The notes beneath the pieces are model-generated. The model ran no database searches. It saw nothing but the letters and a program-made list of their open reading frames with translations, and was not told where the DNA came from. Position numbers and translations under genes: made by a program. A stretch of DNA of 64,000 nt, taken from positions 48,696,501 through 48,760,500 of the forward strand of contig NC_072896.1 in assembly GCF_027943255.1 (NCBI RefSeq), written 5' to 3'. Position 1 is the stretch's first letter, and each line of letters starts with the position of its first letter. The DNA comes from Anastrepha obliqua. Lineage: Eukaryota > Arthropoda > Insecta > Diptera > Tephritidae. Shown piece after piece: positions 12,290 to 24,545 of this stretch.

Positions 12290-12900
12290 GTACCAACAGC
12301 ACCTATGCGCCATCTCGTCCGATTACTGGATAACGCCGTCACCTCCTACCAGTTTAACCAGAGTTAAGCCGTCTCATGATCCACAGCTCTTTTTCCGAGT
12401 TTTCTTTGGCCTGCTAAGCGCTCTTCTTCTGGCTGTGAGTGGGCTCTATTCCATTGCCTTCTTCGCTATGTTACCGTCTTCCTTGCGTACAGTGCAAGCA
12501 ATCCACCTCCCTTCCTGTCTTCTAATCCAAATGTCTAGCCGCTTTTGTTTTTCGAGCAACTCTTTATTTTGCGTTATTTTTGGCCAGAAAATTCGGAATA
12601 TAATCCTTAAACAGCGATTGTAAGCTACTGGTTATAGCGGTGGTGATTTTCCAGGGAGAGCTACTGTACAATAGTACCGAGAGTACCATCGACATGAAGA
12701 GCCTAACCTTTAAACTGGAACTCAGGTTGTTGTTTCGCCATACAGAGTACAACACATCGAATGCCCGTCTAGCTTTTCGATTCGTGAGTGCCACCGCTCG
12801 CGGCAACTGTGCTGCGTAGGTAAGTAAATTCCTCCACTGTTTCGACAGGGTTACCTGCAATCTCCACACACCCACTGATATTATTTGCCTGACCCATCAC
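12290..12900 (-). mobile_element. LINE fragment (post-RT region)
   Basis: The minus strand gives RAVALTNRKARRAFDVLYSV, WRNNNLSSSLKVRLFMSMVL and SVLLYSSSPWKI, then LQSLFKDYIPNFL, RLDIWIRRQEGRWIACTVRK and KAMEWSPLTARRR. The VLLYxxxxW...R.WR..GHTLRK..ITKxALEWNP pattern is the end of a non-LTR RT ORF. It is a different family from the neighbours at 10.4 and 12.9 kb. Confidence 0.7.
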
Positions 12901-12904
12901 CTTA

Positions 12905-13390
12905 ATTCTAAGGCTACATATGGATGTGAAACGTGGACACTGAAAGCAGGTACAATTACATAATTAAGCATATTGGAAAGAAAAAACTGAGAAGAATACT
13001 GTCTCACGTACGAGAAGGAAATTGTCTCTATCGCATCAGATATAATAACGGGCTAGAGAAATTCCTATAAGGTGAAAACGTCGTGAGGTTACTTAAATCG
13101 CAGCGCATCCGATAGGTAGGACACGTTTGCAAAATGCCAGATAAAAGAATACCTCGCAAAGTTTTGGGTGCTCGCATGTAAAGTGAAACGCGAAGAGGGC
13201 GGCCGCGGAAAAGTCGATTAGACGACGTTGAGGACGATGTAAGAAGCATAGGAGCGACCAACTACCGTAGTATGGCTATGCTCCGAGGTGCATGGCGAAA
13301 AATTGTGGAGGAACCTAAGGCTCACACCGAGTTGCAGTGTGAAATCCAAAAGGAGTTTGAAAGAACTACAGAACTCAAATAGTCACATCT
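12905..13390 (+). mobile_element. LINE 3' fragment
   Basis: Plus-strand reading, with stops, gives GCETWTLKAG, SILERKKLRRIL, SQRIR.VGHVCKMPDKRIPR, KVLGARM, RRGRPRKSRLDDVEDDVRS and YRSMAMLRGAWRKIVEEPK. The order CETW...ERK.LRRI...GHV.RM...GRP..RW is the C-terminus of a non-LTR element. The opposite-strand frame 13028-13261 is its shadow. Confidence 0.75.
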
Positions 13391-13394
13391 CAAA

Positions 13395-13990
13395 GTCAAA
13401 ATAATTTTCTTCTTGTTTAAATGAAAGTTTAAATGCTTATTAAACTGTATAAATTGATTCTAATATTTCGTTCGTTCTTGGTGTATTTTGTATAAAATTT
13501 TTAATTATACTTATATTTCAAACAATATTGTATTAAACTGCGTTTATTAAGCCATACCGTCTGCAGTTTTTTTTAATCCTTTTCGGGGCTATTGAACAGA
13601 AAATATTTTGCACACAAAGATATAATGATCTGATTTTCAACAGGAAGTATAATAGATAGCGCAATTTTGTTTTGTTTTTTGTTGAGATTTCAAACTGTCC
13701 CATGCAAGATGGCGCAAGATTAATGATACAATTTTGTTCTTGAATAGCTTTTGTACTCAGAAACAAAAAAACAGATAAGATTTTATATGATAAAAATCTT
13801 TATTTTTACGCGCCCCGTTGCTTGTCTGTTTGTGTACTGCATCTATTGTATTTTGTTCGCAAGACTCAAATATAATTGACGTACGCCGCCATTTGCAAAA
13901 ATTATAAATTTTCCGATAGGGTGATTTTACGCCACTTTGTAATATGAAAAAAATATAAATACGGATTTTAATTAATTAGTGTATTTTGTG
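13395..13990. other. non-coding stretch, nothing recognised
   Basis: AT-rich, with no motif identified. Confidence 0.5.
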
Positions 13991-13999
13991 TCAGAATCT

Positions 14000-14910
14000 A
14001 TAATAAGCTTTAGCATCGCCGCGGAACCGAAAATGCAATTGCGAAGAGCACTTCAAAAATACGGTATCTGCGATATCTCAGACGGCCTTCAGTCGTCTCT
14101 TCACTCACGTTACCGCAATCCATGCCAGTTTTTATGGTACTTTTGCATGTTTCTGGTGGTCTGCCTTTCCCTTTTTCTAGGTCATCCATCTGCAACACTT
14201 GCCCCACTGCTTAGTCCTCTGATTTTTTCATAACAGGTCCGTGCCAGCGCAGGCGAGTTTCTTAAGATTTTGCGCTAATTGGAGCGACTTTGTTGCTACC
14301 AAGAATAAAGTTGTTCTGTATCCAGCCCAACAGTGTTACCCCACTGGCCCATCTCAGCATCCGCATATCTGCCACGTGCAGTTTCTGTTCTAATTGGCGT
14401 GGTATATCCCAGCACCCAGAAGCATGTGCAAACTCATTGGTGGTCTCATCATACTATTGTAAATTTTTCCTTTTAGCTTTTGTTGGTTTTTCTTGTTGCA
14501 CAGAACACCAGAAGCTGCTCTCTAGCTTTGGTATTCGTATTGAATTCGGTGTGTAATTTCTCGCTCGAAAATACCAACTTCACTAACATGCGAATTCAAA
14601 TATTGAAAGGTATTCACCATTCTGATAGGGACGCTATAGATTGTTAGAGGCCAGCACTCGCAACTCGTTGCTGCAAAATGGAACACTATAGCTTCGTTTT
14701 TTATTCGGCTTATCCGCAGCCCGTTAGATTCAAGGGCGTGCACGCGCTGGTTCAGCTCTTCTTGAAGAATGGCTTTGCCGCATACGAGAACGGCTACATT
14801 GACGGCGTACAACAGTGTGCAAGGCAGATTGCTCTGGATGTCATTGTAAGAATGTCGATCACCAGATTAAATAAAAAAACTGGTCCAAGATTATTAGATT
14901 AGATTAAATT
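14000..14910 (-). mobile_element. LINE fragment (RT end through C-terminus)
   Basis: Read from 14910 downward on the minus strand: ELNQRVHALESNGLRISR, IKNEAIVFHF, NTFQYLNSHVSEVG, THRI, QKLHVADMRMLRWASGVTLL, SNKVAPISAKS, ETRLRWHGPVMKKSED, QVLQMDDLEKGKGRPPETCK and VSEETTEGRLRYRRYR. These are successive conserved blocks of a non-LTR ORF2 (thumb, MRMLRW block, RLRWxGHVMRR, KRGRGRPxxTW). Frameshifts near 14520 and several stops inactivate it. Confidence 0.85.
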
Positions 14911-14999
14911 TGTGAGGGTTGGACACGTCCAAGCACTCAGTCAAGTCGACCATTGTACTTCATCCGGATAAATAACAGTGGAAGGGGTAAAGAGACAGG

Positions 15000-15530
15000 A
15001 TAGATACAGTATGGATGGTAAGATTGAAAAATGAGGTCACTCTTCCGCGAATCTTTTGGATTCGTTGATCATTCCTACGAGATCCGAAAGAGGAAGAGTA
15101 TGAACTTTATTCATGCTCAGTCCATCGCACCCCAAAAGCCTAAACCTGATTCTAGAAAACGCCGGACAGCTACAGAGAACATGCTCTGCAGTGTACTCAT
15201 TCTGACGGCAGGATTCCAATACCAATATCCTGCCACCTTTCCTCAATTACCCAGTCTGCTACATTCAGGATGGCATAGACTTCCGTTAAGAATATCGTAG
15301 CCATATGTACTGTAGTGTCTTCTCCTAAATATCATTCAGATCTACTACCATCACTGGTTTTGGATTTGTCGGTGCAGAAAGTGTGCTGAAATCTTATTAA
15401 TAGGTTTTTTGGACTTAACCATTGATATCTATCTTTCAACAAATCATTGTACTTCCGATCGAAGCTAACGTAAGGCTGCCGATTATCTGCTCGCATCGAG
15501 AACAGTGCGCCCAAAACATGTTATTTTAGA
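15000..15530 (-). mobile_element. Jockey/LOA-type LINE RNase H tail
   Basis: The minus strand has FCTDKSKTSDGSRSE (start of an RNase H domain, with the catalytic Asp of TDGSK-type boxes), then a decayed middle, and at 15246-15037 NEYTAEHVLCSCPAFSRIRF and RLLGCDGLS. The ETAEHVLCECPAFxRxRxRLLG signature ends many Jockey/LOA-type ORF2 proteins. Confidence 0.75.
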
Positions 15531-15539
15531 AACATATTG

Positions 15540-17640
15540 GCCCTGAATTCTTCTTAGCCACCATAAAGTGCTATTTTAACTGGTATTTTGCTGATGCATG
15601 GCCTGATACTTGACATATCGCAGTACATCACCATGTTAAAAAATCCAATTGCTAAGATATAAGGAGGATAAATCAGAGGATAGAATACGAAGATAGAACA
15701 TGAAATGGTTGAACTTCATAAAAAACTGATATTATTCTTGTTCACAATTAGTCTTTCTCCCTGCAGGGTAGTGGTACATTATGTATGCACTTATTTATTT
15801 GGCAAATATGTATGTTTCTAAAGTTTGTGTATTCACTCGTTGACAGTCGTGAAATCGTGCGACAACACAATTGAATGTTGATATGCAATAAAATGATAGC
15901 AGGGGTATATGAAAGTGTACAACTTTGACCTTTTGTGTCCTTTATGCCAATATTGCACTGTGCATGCTTAGTACATACATATGTATGCATATACGCATAG
16001 ATACGTTCCTTTTGGTTAAAGTTCTTAGAGGAATTCTCCATAAAAATCGTCAAGTTTTGTTGACACCTAAGTCAACTTTTCTTTTTAAAGAACAATTTTT
16101 TCTATTTTCGTTTCACCATTACTGATTTTAATGGGTTCTTTTGGTGCTGCTGGTTATGCTGTAATAGTTGCATATTTTTGCTACTTCGCTTCTGGGCAGT
16201 GTGAACTACCTTAGAGCGGGGTGCGAATGGAGCCAGTCATATTATGCGGTGAGCATCTTCCTTGCGGCCAGGGGCATAAGACTTTATATCCACTATTCAG
16301 AAATGTTTTCTAGCCACTGTCATACAACGAGCAAAAAATATTGTGAACTATGTGCTTACAAGCTATGACATCTTTAGCCTTAACCTAACTTGCGTGACTT
16401 TGTACTCCAACAATGAGTGGGAGGGATTGTTAATTGTATGGAGTTCGCGTTATGCGTGTGTTATATCTGAATCGTTTTCTCTGAAAGTGGCGTAAGTTTA
16501 ATTTCACAAAAAATTGGTTAATGACAAAAATGAATGCAAATTATTATGAACTTTTTATTTATAAACTTTTCACGATAAATCTGTCAAAGATAGTATTGTT
16601 TTTATCATCACAAATTTTCGTAGTTCATGAAGTTACAAAGATAATTACTTTGAAAATGGCGTAAGGCCACAATGCTGAAAGACATACCACTATTTTGTTC
16701 AAAATTGTACTACAAAATTTCTTTAGTGCATTTTTATATGTGTGGCAACATTGTAAATGACATTAACTTTTTTATGGTTTCCTAGAATTTCGGTTTTTCC
16801 ACGTTTATTATGGAATATAAAGTCATCCAAGGGAGCCCATGAAATTCATTCCTGTTGCTTGAAGCATTTAAAAAATGTAACCGCGCAAAAACATAGAACA
16901 GCCCACAGCGAATCGTGCATTCGACAAAATAGAAATTTGAAATTGGCTTTAAGTTGTACAGTCCCCCAAGAACAACGCAGAAATTATCGACTATATATTT
17001 ATAAAATGAAAAAGAAAAAAATAATTTCTGGTATGTCTCTAGAGACTATTATACTTTCATAAAACAATGCCGAAAATATAAACAGTTTATTTGCATGAAA
17101 TGAAACAAACTGATTTTGTTTCTACAAAACCCTTAGACGATGCGATTCTAAGAAGGCAAAAAAAACATCAATAATAGCGATTTTAAATCATTAAATTTAT
17201 TGTCCTCACGGGAACCTTCAAAATACAGTACACCATTATATCATCATTTCAGACCCAACACAAATATATCCCACCAACACATCATGAATATTTTTGAAAA
17301 CTTGATCATAATGAAAAAGGTTAAGATATATTAATAGTCAGAGTATAAATAAATTTCGTTAAGGGTAAATGCTGAAATAAAACCTTTTTATTTTGTGATT
17401 TTTTTATTGTTGAAGTATTTAAAAAAATTCACTGATTTCTTTTATTGAGATCCCGTAGCTAATACTTTAAGATTTGTACTTTTTGCTGAGGGGCCTTACA
17501 CCATTTTCAAAATCATTAAAAGTATAAATTTTCATTTTGTTTAATCGCTTTAAAAATATGATTACATTATAAATTTATTATACTGGCTACTAGGGCCTTC
17601 TGTATTGACGATTACAAAATGAATTATTTCTAACTGTACA
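15540..17640. other. long non-coding stretch, nothing recognised
   Basis: Includes ATAC-type microsatellite around 15960-16000. Open frames at 15748-16053, 16168-16368 and 16757-17062 show no recognisable domain and no splice context tying them to the Ig gene. Confidence 0.45.
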
Positions 17641-18175
17641 ATTTAAATATGGTCTGATATATTAATATATTTCATATAATTGTATATTTTAATCACATTG
17701 CTAAAAGTATCATTATTTAATAGAGTGGATGGTACCATAGTTCCGAATGCAGCAGTCTGTTTGGTGGTTAGTGTTGGACAGAGGTCTAGGATGTGTTCGA
17801 TTGAGAGATGCCCTCCACAAAACTGACAGGCCCGGGAAGGAGAGCCGAGGAGAAGATGTTCGTGTACTAGCTTAGTATGACCGAGCCTCAGACGTATGAA
17901 AGTTGTGATCTGGTGTTTGGAGAGGGAAGTTAGGAATAGGCATTTTTTACAATCAGGATTTATAAGGGTGTATGGATGATTAAATTGAGACCATTCAATC
18001 TTTCTCAAGTGGGAAGAATGGAGGTTGGTATCATAGTTTTAAGGATGTCATTCGAGGAGAATGTATCGAAAGTGATGGAGGGGTTGGAATAGGTATTTTT
18101 GGCTGCTGCATCAGCTTTTACATTTCCAGAGATGCTTATGTGGCTAGATATCCATAGAATCCTTATTTTGTTAGG
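17640..18175 (-). mobile_element. I-type LINE RNase H tail
   Basis: Minus-strand reading gives a decayed RNase H end (NKIRILWISSHISISGNVKA DAAAK) followed by HQITTFIRLRLGHTKLVHEH, LLLGSPSRACQFCGGHLS and IEHILDLCP. The TRLRIGHTRLTHGHLL...C..C...L.VEHILxxCP signature is typical of the I/Jockey RNase H C-terminus. The RT is absent. Confidence 0.8.
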
Positions 18176-18395
18176 ACATTTTATTAATTTACATTATAAA
18201 TTTAAATCAATTTAATGTTAAAAAAACACAAAATTAATGTAAAACTTTATATCACCATTTTTCGAATTATTTAAATGCAAAACTTTAAATATTTCCATAA
18301 TAAAATACATTTATACCACTTTCAAAGAAAAGGTCTCATGTATTAAGTGACGACTGGAGCGAATGAAATCATATACAAAATTTGATTTAAGATAT

Positions 18396-19200
18396 AGGAG
18401 GCTCGTTCAAAAAATATCGCTAATTTTGAATTTTCGCAGGTTACGTACATATATTCGAATTTCGATTTTTTTGTTGACAGCTGCTTTGCTTGCACGTGTT
18501 TCGGCTCGTCTTCGATTTTTACATATTGAAAAAAGATGGATCAAAGAACCTGTATCAAATTTTGTGTGAAAAACGAAATTAAGTGCACGGATGCATACCG
18601 AATGTTGACTGTGTCATACGGAGAAGCTAGTTTGGACCAAAGCAACGTTTGTCGGTGGTACAAAATGTTCTCAGAAGGCCAAGAAGATGTGAACGAGCGA
18701 TGTGAAAAGCGTGCCGGACGCCCGAGCACTTCAACAACAGACGAAAAAATTGATGAAGTGAAGAAAATGGTATTGGCCAATCGTCGAATCACCGTTAGAG
18801 AAGTTGCTGAGGACCTAGACATATCGATTGGCTCGTGCCATTCGATTTTTTTCAATGATTTGCACATGAAAGTTCAATCTCAATGGAAGCTGTCGCACGA
18901 ACCAAGACCGAAAAAGCGCGTGAAGTTCGATCGAATGTAAAAGTTTTGCTTACCGTTTTCTTCGATTGCAGGGGCGTTGTGCATCATGAGTTCCTGCCAT
19001 AGGGTAAAACGGTCAATAAGGATTATTATCTGCAAGTTATGCGCAATTTGCGCGAAGCAATCCGCTAGAAACGCCGGATTTGTGGAAGAACAAAAATTGG
19101 CTCTTGCATCACGATAATGCCTTTGCTCACACATCGTTGCCTGTGCGTGACTTTTTGGCCACTAATGATGCCACAGCCACCATATTCCCCAGATCTGGCC
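18396..19200 (+). mobile_element. mariner, truncated and internally deleted (same family as 43175-44415)
   Basis: The left terminus resembles that of the 43-kb copy (gttcaaaaaatatcgc then attttgaattttcgcagg). The transposase starts at ATG 18536: MDQRTCIKFC, RMLTVSYGEASLDQSNVC, ANRRITVREVAEDLDIS. This is the N-terminal helix-turn-helix region. The frame then jumps to SQWKLSHEPRPKK at 18876, so the segment with the first catalytic Asp is deleted. Later pieces (HHEFLPQGK-, HHDN-type and PDLAP-type blocks) survive in other frames to about 19195, where the element is cut off by a second mariner in reverse orientation. Confidence 0.85.
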
Positions 19201-19202
19201 CC

Positions 19203-20130
19203 CCTGTGGGGCCCCCCACATATTCACCATTAATTTCAATACATTTCTTTAGTCCGTAGTTCCACTGTTGAAAATCGTCTTCACAATAACTTTTTTGTAG
19301 TTTCTTAAGTTCTACATTAATTTCTGCATTGCTATTGAAGACTTTTTGCCTAACATTTTTCATAAATTTGGGAAATAACCAGAAATCACAAAGCGAATAT
19401 GGTGGCGGACGAATTTCTTCGATGCTAGTAAGTGAAATGAAGTTTCTTATCATTTGAGCATTATGAGCTCATGAAATTGTTTTAAAAAGTAGCGATGCAG
19501 TTCTTCTTTTTTTCTATTTTACAACAAATATTCCTACATTTTTGTTGAGCATTTTTCTGTATACCATTGGTAGTTGTCGTCCGAATACGTATCTAGGGGA
19601 ATATCATATACATTTTCTGCTCTGGAAAAGTAAACTGAGATCATAAATTTCCGTGCTGACTTCTGACGGATTTTCTCTTTTGGTCTTTAAGTTATTGGTT
19701 GCTATTTAGTTTCGGGCTCATGTTATATTTACTTAGATAACACCAAGCTTCATCACCTGTTGTGATCATACCAAAATTTCTCAATTCTTTGTTTTCGTAT
19801 CTTCTTAGAACGAGAGCTTCTGAGTCTTATTCAAAATTCGTGGAGCCCGTCGAGCAGATATTTCAGTGTAAATCATTCCGCTATATGCGCAATACTCCCA
19901 CTACATTTAAATCTAATTCTCTAACTATCATTTCTTGTGTCGTCTGTCTTTATGCATTATCATACATCCTTGATGCTGAGAATCTCTGGTATTTTTAAAT
20001 TTCAATCTAGTTTTCGTCAACAATTCGAGGTCTTCCTATTTTAGATGTTCGAATTTTGCTGACTTAAACACCAGAACACTGGAAGTTGACTGGAGACCGT
20101 TTTTTTATTTAAAAAGCTGCTCGGAGTGCT
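19203..20130 (-). mobile_element. second mariner, opposite orientation, decayed
   Basis: Minus strand from about 20090 downward: IGRPRIVDEN, MIVRELDLN, MITTGDEAWCYLSKYNMSP with the first catalytic Asp. The C-terminus is at 19410-19205: RPPPYSLCDFWLFPKF and QQWNYGLKKCIEINGEYV. The PPYSxDLxxCDFxLFPK block is the second half of the mariner DD34D triad. Many stops. It abuts the first mariner at a GC-rich junction near 19198-19220. Confidence 0.75.
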
Positions 20131-20134
20131 TTCA

Positions 20135-21640
20135 TAGTTTTCCTTATTTAAATCTTTTTTATTTTTTAAAGAAGCTCATTCGGGAAAGAAAAATCTTAGG
20201 ATAACCCGATGCATCTTTAAGTGATTTTGTTAACCATTTTTTTGTTTTTCCAAATTAGAGAGAGTAGTATAGTAGAGGATGGCGCTACGAACCACGTAGT
20301 CTACCTTCCATTCGGTCTTTTGCGCATTGGCTTCAAAATTGAATAATCAGCCGAGTCTGTGAAAATAATTGACCGCCTAAAAACTACGATATGACTCCAG
20401 TATAACACTCTCCAAGAGGCCCCGTTAAGTTAAGCGTTCAGACACTATTCAAGAGTTGATATATTCATATATTCAGGTGAAATTGCCATTGGTGAAATAA
20501 GTGCTGAAAGTCGAGAAAATAATAAAAAAATTTGGGTAACAGAATAGGCTGACAACCATGGAAGTTATTTGAATAAAATGTGATTCCATATTTAATGCTG
20601 CCGAGGTTTACTTTTTCTAATTAAAATGGAAAAAGAAAGAAAAGAAAATTCACTGAAAAATATTCATGCGCCAAACATTAAATGGAGTATGTGTCAAGCA
20701 CCGACAAGTTTTAAATGCCACGCTTTATCAGACAGTATTTACAGCAATGCCAATATTTGGGGCTTTAAAACAATCAAATATGTTCGAGATTCAGTTCTTT
20801 TTGTCAGTTTTATCTGTGACATAAGAAATGTAAAAAAGTTCAGAACAATTTTCTAACAAAATCTGTATCACTTCGCAAGGCACAATCAAAAATTGTTCTC
20901 CTCTTTGTGTGGCTTATCCAAGCAAATTAATTGCTAGCTTATATCTGTGATCGGCACGCTAACAAATACATGAATACAAGTATAGATATGTATATATATT
21001 TATATATAAATATATTCACGTGAATACAAGTAAATGCATTTAAAAGCATATGTGTGTTTGTATGTCTACGGCTATCTTTGGGCTCTTAGAAAGTCTTCAT
21101 CCGAATAAACGCTCGCTTTTCGCATTTTCCCCATATTGATAGCAAATAAACACAGTAAATAGTTATTAGTATGTATGAGAGTGTGAATATATGTGCTCAT
21201 AAATGTGTGGCGTATGCTGTAGAAATGCTTATTTTTTGTTTTGCCAAGTTCAACTAACGCTTTATAGCAATAACAAGTATTTAATAGTATGTATTTTTGT
21301 GCAGAGCTTTTGCAAACCCCTCTAAAATAATAACACGCACGCACCCCTCTGTACATACACTCATTCGTTAAATTCAATTTACTATATAAATACCTATTTA
21401 ACCACATACACGTGCATACATATGAGTACAACTAATATAATATAAGTATTGATACCTACATACATCCATACTGCCAGTGTATACGAGTATTAGATATGCC
21501 ACACTGCACCTTGAGCAAATAACTATTTCGCGACGATGAACTCCACGATTATCAACCATTCTCTAATCTATACTCTTTGAGCATGTGCAGCAGCATTTGC
21601 CGTGCTTCTTTGCCGTCATCGCCGCCTTTCCTTGCGATCG
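20135..21640. other. non-coding stretch downstream of the Ig gene
   Basis: This is 3' of the terminal exon on the minus strand and should contain its 3'UTR in the part next to 21643. No clear polyA signal was identified. TATA/ATAC-type microsatellites occur near 20990-21020 and 21410-21480. Confidence 0.45.
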
Positions 21641-21642
21641 CT

Positions 21643-21920
21643 TCAGCCATTCGCTTGCCATAGTGTCGTGGCGGCAACTGTGGCAACGGACAACTCATTC
21701 GATATAAATTTGAACAGGGATAATGCAACGTAAAATAGTGTAAACGTATTTGCAGCCAGCAGTAGTCGTTGTGCGCTGAAGTGCATTTGTGGTGCTACGC
21801 CGTTGGCGAAAACCCAGGGAGAACGCGGTGAGGGCACGATACCGGGCGATGACGATTTGTACGATTTTTCGTAGCCGCTGCCGACAGCGCCACCATTGCG
21901 GGTTGGTAGTTGTGTGTGAA
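21643..21920 (-). CDS. DIP/lachesin-like Ig protein, C-terminal exon with stop
   Basis: This is the terminal coding exon. It starts after a strong acceptor (polypyrimidine then ttcttgcag), in the phase needed by the stalk exon; the split codon gives Val. It reads HTQLPTRNGGAVGSGYEKSY, a Ser/Pro-rich segment, and a hydrophobic segment LLLAANTFTLFYVALSLF. A further 22 residues (KFISNELSV...LWQANG) and a TGA follow. DIP and IgLON proteins are commonly GPI-anchored, so the hydrophobic segment may be part of a GPI signal. The tail after it is longer than usual, so a single-pass membrane anchor is also possible. The ATG-started reading that extends upstream to 22068 runs through intron and is not used. 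The 3'UTR and polyA site were not determined. Confidence 0.8.
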
Positions 21921-23235
21921 CTGCAAGAAAAGCAAAACAGCCAAAAATATTAAAAAAAATACTGACAATAAATGCAAGGGCAAGACACTGAGCACATATA
22001 CGTACATGTTTGAGCGCAAATATACAAGAGAATAAATAGTTGAGGAAATGTGCGCTCCCCATCAACAACCAGATGCTTGTTTAGATACTCACAGTAGTCG
22101 TTAAAATTATTCGTGGAAAAAAGTTCCATGCCGATCTACTTTTCAATCTAAATTAAAATAAAATATTTCAAAGCCACGAATCATAAAATTACTTAACCCT
22201 CATCATCATTTCAAGGCCATTTTAAATAACAAGGAATCGAATTTAGTGTGTATTCTAGTGCAGAGGCATGAATTTCGCCCCGTTTCTGAAACGCTGTACA
22301 AAGGAAACAAAAAAAAAATTTACTATCTACATACTTTTTTATCATTTATTTATCGATTAATAATTATTACATTAAAAACTAACCCACAAATTAATATTAC
22401 AAAATTATGCCTAGTAGAGACCTAAAAAAAGAGTGTGTCCTGGCATGCATAATTCTAACCCTCCTGGTGATCTGAAAACTAAAAATCAAACGGATTCTTA
22501 ATTACTATAGATGTCGCTATCGAATGAGCCTTTTACAATAAAAAAAAATGTTTCATAATGTGGCTGCTGTTTGGAAAAAAAATTTTGCGATTGTTTTTTC
22601 AACAATTCCAATTCTTTTAAAATACTTATTTAGTATAAAGTAATATATAAAGTTGTAATTTCGAGCTATAGTTATCCGATGAAGGAACGTATAAGGAACA
22701 TTCTCCGATCGGTCAATTAGAACTCGAGCTATCCTTACCGCCAGCTCGAAAAAAGTAGTTTGAGACGGAACCGATGACATATCACCAAAACGGCTATAAC
22801 TCACGAAATAATAGGAATTAAAAAAATATCCTGTTAATGTCTAAACTTTGAAAATATACAAAAACAAAAACTTTCATTTTTTTATAATTCTACACTAAAA
22901 TACCACCTTAAAGAGGTGTTTGAAAAAAGGAGGCTGAGGGGTAAAATCTATCTTCACTTACTCCCATGAAAGTCTCAAAACTGGACTTCTAAAGAAATAT
23001 TCAAAAAATGGAATGAAAAAGGTCCATTTAGTATCCCTAATCTCACTATATCCTAGGCATTAACCTAAAAGTCAATTGTCAAAAATGTCTCAGTATTATG
23101 AGACACTTCAACCCAGAAGGTACATACCAAATGTATGTATGTAGAGATGTCTCTTAGTTTTAGAATTAGACAAATGAAGGTCAAAATTTATGATCAATTT
23201 ATGATCATTATATTATTTTTCTAAGTTTTGTCCAT
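21921..23235. other. intron of the Ig gene, nothing recognised
   Basis: The first 20 bases are the polypyrimidine acceptor of the last exon. The rest is AT-rich with no recognised element. Confidence 0.5.
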
Positions 23236-23239
23236 AAGG

Positions 23240-23460
23240 AAATTCGAAATCCAAAATATGAACTGCTACAATTCATATTGCAGGGCAAGATTGAAGAAAG
23301 AAATATCAGGCGTAAGCAGCTTTCTTGGTTGAGGATAATAAGGGAGTGAACCGCTGCACAACCTGTGGGTCACCTCTTAGATGTAGCTTTTCAATATAGT
23401 TCAAAATTTGTTATAGAAAACTTAATAATGTATTTTTTTTAAATTGTATAATTGCTTACA
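23240..23460 (+). mobile_element. LINE 3' fragment
   Basis: The plus strand reads KYELLQFILQGKIEERNIRR, KQLSWLRIIREWTAAQPVGH, LLDVAFQYSSKFVIENL and stop. This matches the YxLLQLIxQGKIxGxR..GRR.xSWLxNLR.W end of common insect non-LTR ORFs. The tandem duplication breakpoint (23395) falls inside it. Confidence 0.75.
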
Positions 23461-23911
23461 TTCAAATACGAATAGCAAATAAAGTAGAAGAAGTCTAAAC
23501 ATGTGGTTTGAGTGCATCAACTGCTTCTTCCGCATATCGAAAAACGTTGACTTCATAATTTATTTTTGACTTGCGGGAATAAGAAAAACATGCCTCCATA
23601 ATTTTGAAACTAGCCTAAGTCATAACGAATGCTCTACATTTTTTAAGATGGGTGGAAACCTCAAACACAGTCGGTACAAAATGAAAACAAAATGGTAAAA
23701 TCAACGCGGCCAAAATTCTATAGCCTAGTCTGCATATTGGAATTTTACTTACTAGGATGTGTGGAACTTTGATGAAAATTAGTTTAATTTTTTTGTTTTC
23801 AAATTTGCACAAAGTTTAAAACTTGGACTTATGTAGGTTTTTTTTAGTAGATTGAACTATGTATATTACCATAAATAAATTACTAAAATTAAGTAAGGCA
23901 TAAATAAATTA

Positions 23912-24265
23912 TCACAACTTGGCGAAACGTTCCTGAGCTATGTTAGTGTAATTACTGTTTACCTCCTTTTGTCGAGCGATTTCAAATTGAGCAGCGCTAA
24001 AAGTGAACGATACGAAGGAATTGCGCGCGAGAAACCCAATGTGGAACTGGTGAACAAAAGAGATATAAAGCAGTTTTATGGTGTACGGATCGGAAAATGC
24101 AATGCTATTACACAGCACAAAATCAAGCATAGCGTAGCCGACAAAATTAATATCACTGATGAATGAAAATTTAATATAAAGAATAACGCCGACATACTTA
24201 AATTCCTGAAGGGATTGCAAGTCACCTTTAGAGAAGTTGTACTGGGTTTTTAATATAAGAAACAC
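23912..24265 (-). mobile_element. Jockey-like LINE RT fragment, copy 1
   Basis: A minus frame reads LQEFKYVGVILYIKFSFISD, INFVGYAMLDFV, SDPYTIKLLYISFVHQ and FEIARQKEVN. The pattern ...LGVxLDxKLxFxxHI...GFxxR.xxxFxDPYxLKxLYxSLVRP..E matches the end of the RT domain in Jockey-type elements. The frame is intact over 117 residues only. An identical copy lies at 26189-26542. Confidence 0.7.
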
Positions 24266-24320
24266 GGACCCAGTTTTGAATATTTAATGAAAAATGTGAT
24301 CTCGAGTACCAAGAATTGCT

Positions 24321-24533
24321 TCAATTCATCAATTCGATATTTTGAATGCATAAAAATTCTCTCCTCCGAGCAGATGTGTGAAAGCTTGCATTGTCGAGCT
24401 TAAGGACGATTTGTTTGCTGTGAGTGGTTTCCCTTATTTCTCTGATAAATATTACAATATAAGCCCCGAACGAGTAGGAGTGTCCTACAATTTGGATGTG
24501 CGTAGGTTGGAATCTCCGTGCATTCAACTCCAA
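24321..24533 (-). mobile_element. mariner-like transposase fragment, copy 1
   Basis: The minus strand carries QIVLKLDNASFHTSARRREF then LCIQNIELM. The DNASxHTS block with the following FLxxxNIEL is the second catalytic Asp region of mariner-type transposases. Nothing else of the element was recognised. Copy 2 is at 26598-26810. Confidence 0.65.
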
Positions 24534-24545
24534 ATAATAGAAAAT

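Noticed and set aside
21643..22068. Single-exon gene starting at ATG 22068
   Set aside because: The part above 21920 lies upstream of a strong splice acceptor and is hydrophobic noise; the acceptor phase matches the stalk exon exactly.
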